Shown: positions 16,423 through 25,444 of the stretch, one piece after another | Numbering within the stretch: position 1 is the first letter of the stretch | How the letters are laid out: every line of letters starts with the position of its first letter | Assembly: GCF_009765825.1 (NCBI RefSeq) | Contig: NZ_LMUR01000003.1 | Span: 315,667 to 379,666, forward strand | Direction of reading: 5' to 3' | DNA length: 64,000 nt | Source: Granulicella sp. L60 | GTDB lineage: Bacteria > Acidobacteriota > Terriglobia > Terriglobales > Acidobacteriaceae | Notes under the pieces: generated by a model | The model's input: the letters and a program-made list of their open reading frames with translations, nothing else | The model's database searches: none | Told to the model about the DNA's origin: nothing | Program-made: the position numbers and the translations under genes

Positions 16423-17511
16423 CTAAGCCGGCGTTAAAATTTGTACTTCCGATGGCGCAAGTACGATTGGTAGCGAAGCTATCTGCGGCATGGACGAGGA
16501 CGAGCCTCCGGCATAGATCGTTCCCGCTGCAACTGAAGTCTTGCTTGTGGCGACCGTGCCGCAATTGCTGTAGGCGACATTGAATGTCTTGCCAGCCCGA
16601 TTGAGATCGACGTCACAAAGGATCGCGCCGGCAAACCTATTCGAGCCACTGGTGTTTGCGACGACGATCACTTCACGGTTCGAGAGAATCCGCGAGAATG
16701 CGATGAGGCCACCCGAGCCCGTCGATTGCCCGAAATCGTGTCCGTTACCCGAAACTTCTCGGAAATAAAGGCGCCCATAGCGCAACGCTGGATCGGCTTT
16801 GCGCAATTTAGCGATGGCCTTTAGGGATGTATAGAAGCTGGAGGTTTGGTCGAACGGGTTTGGGGTGTTGCCCCAAATTGCTTCTCGAACGGATTCGCAG
16901 GCATCGAGACCGTCGATGGTGCCTTGCAGGCCTTGTTCCGTACCGTAGTAAACGCAGGGAATTCCCTGAAGGGAAAAAAGCAGGGCCAAGGCCATCGTGA
17001 CCTGCCCGGGCGGTGTGCCCGGCGCGTTGAAGCGCGAATTCTGGTCATGGTTATCGATGAAGCTTACGAAGTATTTACCTGCCTCGCCGTGAGAGGAGAT
17101 TTGGCCTTCCTCGGCAATGTTGCGATTGTTGAAAAGTGCCGCGATGGTTTCTACGCCGGGAGGATTGGGGCCGAGCGCCTTGATGACTGAAGGGAGCAGA
17201 AAGAACAGCGGAAAATCCAGCTCGGAGTCCATGCCGAAACCCTGATCACTGGGCGCGTTGCGCCCGACGAACCTGTCGATCATGGCCTGGGAATCGTAAA
17301 CCTCACCGAACGTGAAGAAGTTACGTTTGCCTGCGCTTTGCGCGAATTCACGCATGGCGTTCCCAAAAGTCTCGATCATGTCGGCGCGTGCATATTTCAC
17401 GGTGTCGATGCGATACCCGTCGATGTCGTACTTGGCCATCAGGTACTGGTAAGCATGAACAAGATTGATCCACAACGTCCGGATTGCATTCTTGGGTAGA
17501 GCAGGCGATGC
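16423..17511 (-). pseudogene. 5'-truncated GH13 alpha-amylase-family gene
   Basis: The readable frame runs from an in-frame TGA near 17512 to 16423. It begins inside the catalytic barrel just before conserved region II (DGYRIDTVKYA, with the nucleophile Asp), then region III (FTFGEVYD, with the acid Glu) and region IV (VSFIDNHDQNSRF). The C-terminal beta domain ends VLAPSEVQILTPA. The first three strands of the barrel, region I and any signal peptide are missing, and no coding remnant of them is visible upstream. A TTG at 17475 could start a 350-residue product, but it could not fold as a full barrel. The break lies beside kdsC and suggests a deletion. Confidence 0.75.
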
Positions 17512-17658
17512 TCATCTAAGGGCGCATCGCAATGGAAAGACTGCTGTTTATTGCCATCCTGTTGATGCCGATCTTTGATGACTCGCGGTATCGGAGAGAC
17601 GGCGACTGACAAAGAGCAAAGTGAATAACGAGCGACATCGCTGCATTAGAATCGTTCC

Positions 17659-18243
17659 ATGTCCGACATCACCCTTGCCTCTCTCGCTTCGCCCGATGTT
17701 TTGGCCCGTGCCCGAAAGATCAAACTGTTCCTGATGGACGTGGACGGCACGTTGACCGACGGTGGCGTATGTCTCATCTCGACGACCGCTGCCGACGGCT
17801 CCGGGGATTCGATCGTCACCGAAATGAAAGTATTCAACGCGCAAGATGGACAAGGACTCTCGCTCGCCCACACGACGGGAATCCAGACCGGCTTTATTAC
17901 CGGTCGCTCTTCACCGGCCGTGGCCAGACGCGCCGAAGAGCTCAAGGTCGACTTCGTATATCTGGGTCAGGCGAAGAAGACCGAAGCTTTCGAGCAGTGC
18001 ATGCTAAAGGCTGGAGTTACCGAAGAACAAGTCGCTTATATGGGTGACGATCTGCCAGACATTCCCTTGGCGCAAAGAGCTGGTTTAGCCGTGTGCGTGG
18101 CCGACGGCGCACCCGAATTGAAGGCGATCTGTCACTTCACTACACACCGACTGGCGGGACGTGGCGCCGCGCGCGAAGTAATAGAACTTATCTTGAAGGC
18201 GCAGGGACGCTGGGAAGAGGCTATACCGCTGGCACTTGCATAG
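17659..18243 (+). CDS. kdsC: KdsC-like HAD phosphatase
   Basis: A 194-residue HAD-superfamily phosphatase of the 3-deoxy-D-manno-octulosonate-8-phosphate phosphatase type, which supplies KDO for lipopolysaccharide. Motif I is D27-V-D29-GTLTDG, motif II is TGRSS near residue 80, and motif III is G129-D-D-LPD, as in KdsC. The cap-less C1/C0 architecture and length agree. A 16-residue N-terminal extension precedes the core. Other KDO genes are not in the window. A sugar-nucleotide relative of KdsC is the main alternative. Confidence 0.82.
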   Translation: MSDITLASLASPDVLARARKIKLFLMDVDGTLTDGGVCLISTTAADGSGDSIVTEMKVFNAQDGQGLSLAHTTGIQTGFITGRSSPAVARRAEELKVDFVYLGQAKKTEAFEQCMLKAGVTEEQVAYMGDDLPDIPLAQRAGLAVCVADGAPELKAICHFTTHRLAGRGAAREVIELILKAQGRWEEAIPLALA

Positions 18244-18373
18244 TTAAATCAATAGGGGATTCCAATCCAGCGTTCGAACTGGACTGTCTTGGGGCTGGTA
18301 TAGGTCTCGGTAAATGAATCGGCTGGCTGGACCTCAGGCGGATCGAAAACAAAATGCCCACATCAAATAGGTC

Positions 18374-19918
18374 ATGAGTTCATCAGATGCTCCCGTGATC
18401 GCATCGCCCACAAACTCCGTCCCCGTAAGCCCCTCTGTGCAATTCAACTTCGAAAATACCTATGCGCGACTCCCGGACCGCTTCTTCTCACGGCTGGCCC
18501 CGACGCCGGTAGCAGCTCCCCGTCTAGTAAAGCTAAATGTGGAACTGTCTCGGAGCCTAGGACTGGATCCGGACGCTCTAGCGAGCGCGGAAGGCGTCGA
18601 GATCCTGGCGGGAAACCGCCTGGCTGAGGGGGCTGAACCTTTGGCGATGGCCTATGCCGGGCACCAGTTCGGACATTTTGTGCCTCAACTTGGGGATGGC
18701 CGCGCCAATCTGCTTGGAGAGGTGATTGGGCAGGACGAAGTACGCTACGACATCCAGCTCAAGGGCTCCGGCCCGACGCCTTTTTCAAGGCGCGGTGACG
18801 GCAGAGCCGCGCTCGGTCCGGTCTTGCGCGAGTACATCGTGAGCGAAGCCATGGCGGCACTTGGTGTGCCGACGACAAGAGCCCTGGCGGCGGTGACCAC
18901 GGGAGAACGAGTGCTGCGCGAAAGAATATTGCCCGGAGCTGTGCTCACCCGTGTAGCGGCGAGCCACCTCCGCGTGGGCACTTTCCAGTACTTCGCAGCC
19001 CAGGGCGATATAGAAGGGACGCGCACACTGGCCGATTATGCGATCGCCCGGCACTACCCTGATACTGCGCAGGCAAAGCAGCCATATCGAGCGCTACTGG
19101 ATGGCGTGATCGCCCGTCAAGCTCACCTCATCGCAGAATGGATGCTTCTCGGCTTCGTCCATGGCGTGATGAATACCGACAATACCTCCATCTCGGGCGA
19201 AACCATCGATTACGGTCCCTGCGCCTTCTTGGAGGTGTACGATCCGGCCGCGGTGTTCAGTTCCATCGACCATCAGGGACGTTATGCCTATGGAAATCAG
19301 TCCCGTGCCGCGCTCTGGAACCTCGCGCGTCTCGCCGAGGCGCTGCTGCCCGTTCTGGAACAGGTGAAGGGAAGCGAAGAGGCAACGCTCATTTCAGCAA
19401 AAGAGGCGCTCGCCGCTTTCGATCCGCAGTTCGAGGCCGCTTATGGCGCAGGAATGCGCCGCAAGCTCGGACTCTTTACCGAGCGGGAGGGCGATGGGGC
19501 ACTTGCTCAGGACCTGCTGCAGATCATGGCCGCCAATCGAGCCGACTTCACACTGACCTTCCGTCGGTTGTGCGATGCCGCGGCCGTACCGGAACGCGAT
19601 AAGGAAGTGCGTGCTCTGTTTGCTGACCCGGGCGTATATGATTCGTGGGCTACCGGATGGCGCCGTCGCCTGGAAGCAGAGCCAGCCTCAGCACAGGAGC
19701 GCGCTGCAGCCATGCGGATGGCAAATCCGGCATTCATTCCGCGCAACCATCTGGTGCAGGCGGCGCTCGATGCCGCCGTCGAGCGGCAGGACCTCCAGCC
19801 GTTCGAGGAATTGCTGGACGTTGTAACACGCCCATATGAGGACAGGGCGAACCTGGAACGGTACGCCACGCCAGCCCGTCCCGAGGAATGCGTCAGTCAG
19901 ACTTTCTGCGGTACGTAG
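18374..19918 (+). CDS. selO: protein adenylyltransferase SelO (YdiU family)
   Basis: A 514-residue pseudokinase-fold enzyme that transfers AMP from ATP to Ser/Thr/Tyr residues of target proteins, linked to redox stress. Family blocks are present in order: [40 protein letters not shown] with the nucleotide-binding Lys and Arg, [20 protein letters not shown] near residue 262 with the metal-binding Asn and Asp, and a C-terminal [19 protein letters not shown]. The terminal FCGT corresponds to the region where eukaryotic SelO carries selenocysteine; here it is Cys. The length is near normal. It stands alone. Confidence 0.93.
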   Translation: MSSSDAPVIASPTNSVPVSPSVQFNFENTYARLPDRFFSRLAPTPVAAPRLVKLNVELSRSLGLDPDALASAEGVEILAGNRLAEGAEPLAMAYAGHQFGHFVPQLGDGRANLLGEVIGQDEVRYDIQLKGSGPTPFSRRGDGRAALGPVLREYIVSEAMAALGVPTTRALAAVTTGERVLRERILPGAVLTRVAASHLRVGTFQYFAAQGDIEGTRTLADYAIARHYPDTAQAKQPYRALLDGVIARQAHLIAEWMLLGFVHGVMNTDNTSISGETIDYGPCAFLEVYDPAAVFSSIDHQGRYAYGNQSRAALWNLARLAEALLPVLEQVKGSEEATLISAKEALAAFDPQFEAAYGAGMRRKLGLFTEREGDGALAQDLLQIMAANRADFTLTFRRLCDAAAVPERDKEVRALFADPGVYDSWATGWRRRLEAEPASAQERAAAMRMANPAFIPRNHLVQAALDAAVERQDLQPFEELLDVVTRPYEDRANLERYATPARPEECVSQTFCGT

Positions 19919-20506
19919 GCTGCGGTATTTGAGCACTCATTGAGTAAGAAGGCGATTTGTCACTAGCCGAGAGCTTTTCTTTGCCTAGCGACAAGCTGCT
20001 AATTCGTGCGATTGAAATCAACCGCTCTTTGAACGCGCACATGGAATTGCCTCTAACAGGACACCAACGCTGAAAAGGCCTGCATCGACGGTTCGATCCC
20101 GCCTCTGGCCACCATTAGCATTCACCATCTCGAATCCTCCGAGTACCCTTGACGGGGGTTCTGTTGAATCCTGCCAGAATACCGCATCTATGTGAATTTA
20201 TTACCATTCGGTGATCATATGAGGCCCCCTTGCGCCTGCTGGGCGATGAACGGAACACGCTTGATACCTGAGTTGGTATGCCGTGACGGGAGGGACACCG
20301 TGCCTTCGCCGCGTGAAATTAACTTCTTGGTTATGAAACACATGCGAATATAGTTACGTACCTTACTGCCGTCATAACTGGAATCCGGATTCTGTCACAA
20401 CAGGATCCGCTTGTGTTCAGCAACCGTATACGAGGGCCTGTTCCAAATTCTACTTACGTGGAACTAAATAGGCGGATCTCCATCTAAGCTAAGGGGTACT
20501 CATCGG
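19919..20506. other. intergenic region with a tRNA fragment
   Basis: About 590 bases without a gene. The only recognisable item is a tRNA-like 3' end at 20085-20114, listed separately. The last 100 bases probably contain the promoter of the small MAKRRG gene. Confidence 0.4.
20085..20114 (+). pseudogene. tRNA 3'-end fragment (T-arm, acceptor and CCA)
   Basis: The segment contains a T-stem/loop-like GACGG-TTCGATC-CCGCC (4 of 5 pairs) followed by TCTGGCC, A and CCA, which is how a tRNA gene ends. No matching GGCCAGA 5' acceptor strand, D-arm or anticodon arm is found in the 90 bases before it. It may be what remains of a tRNA gene, or an attachment-site copy left by an integrative element. Confidence 0.45.
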
Positions 20507-20734
20507 ATGGCAAAGCGTCGCGGCAATCCAAATTGGGGCAAAGCAGACCAGCAGGGGCCGGTCGTGATCGTTCCGAGTTCGTTTGAGCAGATTGTGGAGG
20601 AGTTTGGCCTTACTCCGGCACAGTACATCTCCTCCGCGCGTCTTCGTGAGTGGGCACGTCTCAACAAGAATTCAAAATACGTTCCGGAAATGCTGCTGGA
20701 AGAATGGGGCTTTGGGGTGGATTCGGCAGTCTAG
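20507..20734 (+). CDS. small conserved basic protein
   Basis: A 75-residue protein beginning MAKRRGNPNWGKAD and continuing EEFGLTPAQYISSARLREWARLNKNSKYVPEMLLEEWGF. I recognise the type as a small protein recurrent in Acidobacteriota, with a basic N-terminus and two predicted helices. It has no membrane segment. AAGGGG lies upstream of the ATG at a somewhat long distance. A nucleic-acid-binding role would fit the basic N-terminus but is not shown. It stands alone. Confidence 0.65.
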   Translation: MAKRRGNPNWGKADQQGPVVIVPSSFEQIVEEFGLTPAQYISSARLREWARLNKNSKYVPEMLLEEWGFGVDSAV

Positions 20735-21823
20735 ACGTGGGTATCCGTCTTGGCGATCAGATGCGCGATGCGTCCAGCCTGAACGCTGCTTCCGAATTGC
20801 TCTCCAGGATAATGCGGGCCACCTTCAAGTCATCATGTTCAAAGATGAATTTACGCCTCAAGTCGGAACACATGGACTGGAACCCATCGTAGTAGCCCAT
20901 GCCTCCCCCGATGTCTTCTAAAGCAAATGCCATCTCTCCCGAACAAAAATGAGTATCAGATTGCGCGCCTCTTCTAATCGTGAGCATTCCGACCGTCAGG
21001 TTCACCATCGCGATTATCTCCTGGACCTGCCATACCTTAAGCTTCTTGCGATGATCCTATTGGAATCACCTCGGCGTCGCAAACCAATGTGCAATTCGGA
21101 CTGGAGCTGAGCTCCGACACAACGTTGCTTATGTCGATTTACTACACCGCGGTAGACCTGTGCCATGTCGGAAGCAATCACGCTCTACGCACAAAGGTCA
21201 ATCACGGCCAATCAGAAATTTGGCCAGGGGTAGAGTACAAAGTACTCACGCAACGGCGGACACTCGCGGCAAACGAGGTACCAATGTAACGCGCCGCTGC
21301 TGTGCCCCTGAAGCGTTCGAAGCATTTTACGCCGACTACAGCGCCGCTATAGGTCGCATCGCCGCATTCCCGGGGATTAACGTGAACGAGGTAGCAGCTG
21401 CGTTGAGACGGAAGCCATACCGTTCGGACTACCGCCGCCACTGGAGGAATTCGATGATACTGCTAACAAAATGCGTGTCCCGCGAGGGCCTTGGGGCACT
21501 CGCGCGTCGGCTCGTAGTTTCTCGGCAAGAGAAGACTCCTCCGGGCGGATGTCTTAACCGTATGTTTGACCCGGATAATTGTCTTTAGATTCGAGGCCAG
21601 GGACATGCCGATACAAGGTCCCTCATGTGTAATCAAGCAGCGATTATCAGTGCGGGGCGGAACAGGTTTTTGTCTTCAGCTTTTCGATTCTTGCAGTGAT
21701 TTGTTCGAAGTCCGTTTGAGTGGAGAGTTGGGCCTGAAGATGATTCACGGTCAGAGGGAACATCCTCTCGACGACGCGGGAATACGTTTCGAGCACCATG
21801 ATGCGGCTTAGGGCGACCTTCGT
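20735..21823. other. 1.1-kb region without a convincing gene
   Basis: Open frames on both strands are short, overlap each other and resemble nothing I know. The longest (21160-21588, plus) contains PEAFEAFYADYSAAIGRIAA, which could be a decayed coding segment. A perfect palindrome at 21233-21247 is the only clear signal. Confidence 0.4.
21233..21247. repeat. GAGTAC-AAA-GTACTC palindrome
   Basis: A perfect 6-base inverted repeat with a 3-base centre stands in a region without a clear gene. It may be an operator or a chance palindrome. Confidence 0.25.
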
Positions 21824-22798
21824 TTAGGGAGGAGGCATTGTAGGAGAACTCAAAGCGTCCCAGAATCCTTGAGGAAGAGGTGCAAGATCAGGTTCCGCTG
21901 CAGGTCTTCCGAAGTGGTGTCCTTGCATGAGGCCAATTCCAAGTTTGATCACTGTCCATGCATCCTCCCCCTGCTCGACGCCCTCGGCTACAACCCTCGC
22001 GCCGATGTCTGACGCTACGTTTACGAAGTTTTGGACGACGCTTCTCTTTACGAAACTGCCCGCTATCCCCGCAATGAAAAACCGGTCTAGTTTGATGATG
22101 TGCGGTTGCAGTTCGCAAACGAGGCGCATGCTTGCGAAACCCGCGCCCACGTCATCGAGGGAGAGTGTGATGCCTTCATCGAATAGCGGATCGCATATTT
22201 TGAGGAGAGAAGCTGCATCGTGAATAGGCTCGTGTTCAGTGAGTTCCAAGATGATTTGGGACGGATGGAGACCGGCAGTCTTGATGGCGTTTTGAAGGTG
22301 AAGCGGAGCAAAGGCCGAGCTCTGCAAGGTACTCGGCTGGACGTTCAGGAAAAGTTTGCCAGGCCATTGAAGTCGAGCAAATGATTTGAGGACAATTGTG
22401 TAGGCCGCTTCGTCGAGTATAAGAGACATGCCGGACTCGTGTGCAGCCTGAAAAAGTTCCATCGGAGCTTCCAGGGCGTTCCCCGCAGGGCCCCTGATGA
22501 ATCCCTCTACGGCAAACGGGGAGCTTTCGCCGACCGCGTAAATGGGCTGAAAGCTTGGGGTCAATCCACTTCTAACAATCCTCCGAACTCGACTCGACCG
22601 GCTGGTCGGGGTTCCGTCCATCAATGCGGTACTCGAAAACCTTCGGCTCACTTGAGAGATCTCCCGGACTCGTGTCACAAGGTTCCATCGGCGTATGACA
22701 AAAAGTAGCGCCAAGATACGCCAAGTCTGGACGCCGTGGAGAATAGGAACGATCGATGGAAATTTGGAGAGAGCTCGGGAGTGTCTCCAGTACAACAC
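21824..22798 (-). CDS. EAL-domain protein (c-di-GMP phosphodiesterase-like)
   Basis: The EAL domain starts near residue 78 (GLTPSFQPIYAV). The signature EAL is changed to E-G-F (FAVEGFIRG), but the metal and catalytic residues expected later are present: LNVQPST, LELTEHEP, LSLDDVGAGFASM, IKLDRFF, VAEGVEQGED and QGHHFGRP. It could therefore hydrolyse c-di-GMP, although DDFGTG has become DDVGAG. The first 77 residues include a hydrophobic stretch (WRILALLFVI) and may be partly untranslated; starts at 22678 or 22621 are alternatives. It lies downstream of a small membrane protein and the porin on the same strand. Confidence 0.75.
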   Translation of the reverse strand: MLYWRHSRALSKFPSIVPILHGVQTWRILALLFVIRRWNLVTRVREISQVSRRFSSTALMDGTPTSRSSRVRRIVRSGLTPSFQPIYAVGESSPFAVEGFIRGPAGNALEAPMELFQAAHESGMSLILDEAAYTIVLKSFARLQWPGKLFLNVQPSTLQSSAFAPLHLQNAIKTAGLHPSQIILELTEHEPIHDAASLLKICDPLFDEGITLSLDDVGAGFASMRLVCELQPHIIKLDRFFIAGIAGSFVKRSVVQNFVNVASDIGARVVAEGVEQGEDAWTVIKLGIGLMQGHHFGRPAAEPDLAPLPQGFWDALSSPTMPPP

Positions 22799-22801
22799 TG
22801 T

Positions 22802-23041
22802 CTAGCTTGCGGTGCGAGGACTATCTTGAACGCTTTTCCTGGTGACCTCCTGTTTCCAGCGACGTATGTCCACTGGCTCATCCGCCGTCTTCGGCATTTG
22901 GAACTGCAGCGCGAACTTCTCGATGATCACGATGGCCGCTGCAAGTACGACGATAAAGCTGACGATGCCCACTCCGAAGCCGAGCGCAAATACGAATCCA
23001 TGTAAGAACACTCTTCTTCTCCGTTCCGAGCAGGGCACCAA
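22802..23041 (-). CDS. small single-pass membrane protein
   Basis: A 79-residue protein with one strong transmembrane segment (ALGFGVGIVSFIVVLAAAIV), preceded by basic residues (CSERRRR) and followed by a polar tail. It begins seven bases after the porin stop and ends just before the EAL gene's longest frame, so it is probably cotranscribed with the porin. No family is recognised. Confidence 0.5.
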   Translation of the reverse strand: MVPCSERRRRVFLHGFVFALGFGVGIVSFIVVLAAAIVIIEKFALQFQMPKTADEPVDIRRWKQEVTRKSVQDSPRTAS

Positions 23042-23047
23042 TATGGC

Positions 23048-24850
23048 CTATGGCACATAGTATCGAAAGGATGTTTCCAGGATGTTGTCGAGTCCCTGCG
23101 GGGCGAGCCCGTTGGGGTCGGCCCAGGTCTTACGTTGCGCGTAACCGTACTGGATTCCCTGGCGGAATCGCCCCCTGTTCCCTCGGTAGAAATCGTACCA
23201 GTAGCCCACGCTGAACTCCTGTATGTCACGATTTACCCCGGAGCAGTTGCTTGGGTTGGACGGGTAGTTGGTAAGGCCGCCGGTTCCTGTGGGCAGCGGC
23301 TCGGTATTGCAGCCAGAGTTGTTCAATCCCACCGCATACCCCAATGGCAGTCCCGTAGTGAGGTTGGTGTAGCTGGTACGTCCGACATAGTCGCCACCGT
23401 AGTTTGCGTAGACATCAAAGCGAGAGGTAGCGTGCCAATCAAGGGTTGAAAGGGCGGAGAAGGTGTGTAACGGGGAGAACTTTCCGTCGGGCCGCACGGT
23501 CACGTCCGCGATAGTCGATGCTCCATAACGTCCCATACCCGTACCCCAAAGTCCTTTCAACCCAAGATCGAATCGTTTGTGCAGGACAGGTACCCGTGCG
23601 CTGGCGCCGAGGCCGCCACTACCTTCTGTATCGTTAAACGCACCTACCGTTGTCGCTGTCCCGGCTTTGATCTCCGCGGCGGTTGCATTCGGGAACAACC
23701 GAGACCTGAAGAAACGTGCGATACCAAAGAGTTCATAGTGGCCGCCCCACGTTGGTTCATACACGATCTTCGCGATGAAGTCGGGGACGGGGTTCATGCT
23801 GTACGTGGTCAACAACCCCGGCGTAGAGCCATTTGAAGTATTCGCGGCGGCGTTGTAGTTTCCTCCGTTGGCGCCTGGACTTGCCCACAGGATGAGGGGC
23901 AGACCCGTCGTATCTCCGTTCACGACAGGGGTTAACGTCTGCGGATTTTCGAGGGATATGCCAGCCCAAAATCTAGGATTGATCTGCTTCACAATACGGA
24001 AGCCGTACTGCCGTTCCCATACGAAGCCAGGCACGTAGTTCGGATCGATCGTCTGTGGTGGAGCTTCGGAGCGTAGGGACAACCCGCTTCTGTACTCTGT
24101 CGCCAGAGACCACATCTGGCCAGCGGAAAACGCCCATCCACTTTGCGTCTCCAGTTGCGCCCACACCTGGCGCTGACGCAAGGTATAGCTGTTGCTTTCA
24201 TTATTATTGGACGTCGTTCCAGTGCCGAGGAAGTCAGCTTCATAATATCCACGGTACGTGAGGGACGATCCCTTACCTTCGGCAAGTAATGCAATACGCG
24301 ATTGTCGGCCTGAGCCAAAGAATTCGCTGGTTTGCGCGAGGTTCGCGGAGGTAAATGGAATCGCGGTAAACGAGGTTCCGATATCGCCACCCGTCGCATG
24401 GTTCCGGTCCACGGTTTCGCCAGCCAGGAAGCTACCATTAGGCGAAAGCGTAATACCCTTGTAGTGCAGAATGTCCGGATGTTCGAAGTCCGCTTTGGCC
24501 TGCTTCTGATCGGCCTGGACCTTCTGGATGGCGGTCGAGGAACTGGCCTTCAGATCCGTTACGGAAGTCTGGAGCGTAGTGACGGCCTCCGCGTTCGCTC
24601 CTGCACTTTGTTGGACGGCGTCCGTCCTCTTCGCGGCTTGCTCAGCCGCCGCTTGGGCCGTGGCTGCGGCAACCTTCGCCTGCTGCAACTGCTCCTTCAT
24701 CTCAACCATATCGCGTTCGAGTTGTTCCATCTTCTGGCTCATCTGCTCCAACCGTTTCTGGTCTTCGGTCTTCGGAAGGTTCTGCGTTTGAGCCGCAACA
24801 ACACCCACCGCCAACAACAACATCACCAAAATCTTCTTGCCTGCATTCAT
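23048..24850 (-). CDS. outer-membrane porin with N-terminal coiled coil
   Basis: A 600-residue exported protein. The signal peptide is residues 1-22 (KKILVMLLLAVGVVAAQ). A long alpha-helical coiled coil follows to about residue 125 (KRLEQMSQKMEQLERDMVEM and an Ala/Lys-rich segment). From there, amphipathic strands with many Tyr, Trp and Gly make a beta-barrel ending in ILETSFRYYVP, with the terminal aromatic pattern recognised by the BAM machinery. GGAGAA precedes the ATG at 24850, and the upstream frame to 24886 is not needed. This layout is common in acidobacterial porins, in which the coiled coil may trimerise or reach peptidoglycan. The substrate is unknown. Confidence 0.82.
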   Translation of the reverse strand: MNAGKKILVMLLLAVGVVAAQTQNLPKTEDQKRLEQMSQKMEQLERDMVEMKEQLQQAKVAAATAQAAAEQAAKRTDAVQQSAGANAEAVTTLQTSVTDLKASSSTAIQKVQADQKQAKADFEHPDILHYKGITLSPNGSFLAGETVDRNHATGGDIGTSFTAIPFTSANLAQTSEFFGSGRQSRIALLAEGKGSSLTYRGYYEADFLGTGTTSNNNESNSYTLRQRQVWAQLETQSGWAFSAGQMWSLATEYRSGLSLRSEAPPQTIDPNYVPGFVWERQYGFRIVKQINPRFWAGISLENPQTLTPVVNGDTTGLPLILWASPGANGGNYNAAANTSNGSTPGLLTTYSMNPVPDFIAKIVYEPTWGGHYELFGIARFFRSRLFPNATAAEIKAGTATTVGAFNDTEGSGGLGASARVPVLHKRFDLGLKGLWGTGMGRYGASTIADVTVRPDGKFSPLHTFSALSTLDWHATSRFDVYANYGGDYVGRTSYTNLTTGLPLGYAVGLNNSGCNTEPLPTGTGGLTNYPSNPSNCSGVNRDIQEFSVGYWYDFYRGNRGRFRQGIQYGYAQRKTWADPNGLAPQGLDNILETSFRYYVP

Positions 24851-25444
24851 TCGATTCTCCTTGATCTTTCGGTTCGAAAAGCGCAAAACCTCCCTGTGGT
24901 CGCTGAACAGATCAGCCGACTGAGCGAGTCATCGGGTTGTCTTCAGAGGCAGAGTGAAATCAAACTCACGTCACGGTGGGACAACGACGTTGAATCGCGG
25001 TTGTCGATATCCGTACAGAGGAAGCCTTCGGACAGAAGTAGCCGATTCACTATGCCTTCCTCTCGGAACTCAATTCCGATATCACCGCTCCCTTCCAGAG
25101 CCTCGTCTAATGTCTGTGTCGCCCCACATAATCTCTGTCTGGAGAGAAGACCCTGGTGGGCAGCCATCTTCGCGAATTGATATTTCGAATTGCTCAACCT
25201 TCCTCAATGAAATGTTTCTGTCTCGGAGGTAATCTGACTTTGCGCCGCCCGTCTCTTCGCGCGTGCCGTGAATGACCCGATCAGCAATGTACACTGGCAG
25301 CAATACAGTCGCTACGATAAGGACAACTGCGTCCAATAAGAACCTTGACCCGAATTGAATTCCGACTAGATGCATAACTGCCTTCTTCTGCAATCGCTCT
25401 ATATTCAGAGAGGCCAGCCGTCAGCGGTGTACCTCTTCTATGGG
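24851..25444. other. porin upstream region
   Basis: About 590 bases with the porin promoter on the minus strand. One frame on the minus strand (25082-25393), with a hydrophobic N-terminal segment, is listed separately as doubtful. Nothing else stands out. Confidence 0.35.
25082..25393 (-). CDS. doubtful small membrane protein
   Basis: A 103-codon frame with one hydrophobic segment (FLLDAVVLIVATVLLPVYIA) followed by a charged region. It resembles no family I know and has poor coding character in its second half. It lies between the NHL/MBG gene and the porin on the same strand. Confidence 0.3.
   Translation of the reverse strand: MQKKAVMHLVGIQFGSRFLLDAVVLIVATVLLPVYIADRVIHGTREETGGAKSDYLRDRNISLRKVEQFEISIREDGCPPGSSLQTEIMWGDTDIRRGSGRER

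Noticed and set aside
21160..21588. 142-codon plus-strand frame in the gene-poor region
   Set aside because: First third lacks coding character, no family motif, no good ribosome binding site; kept only as a remark.
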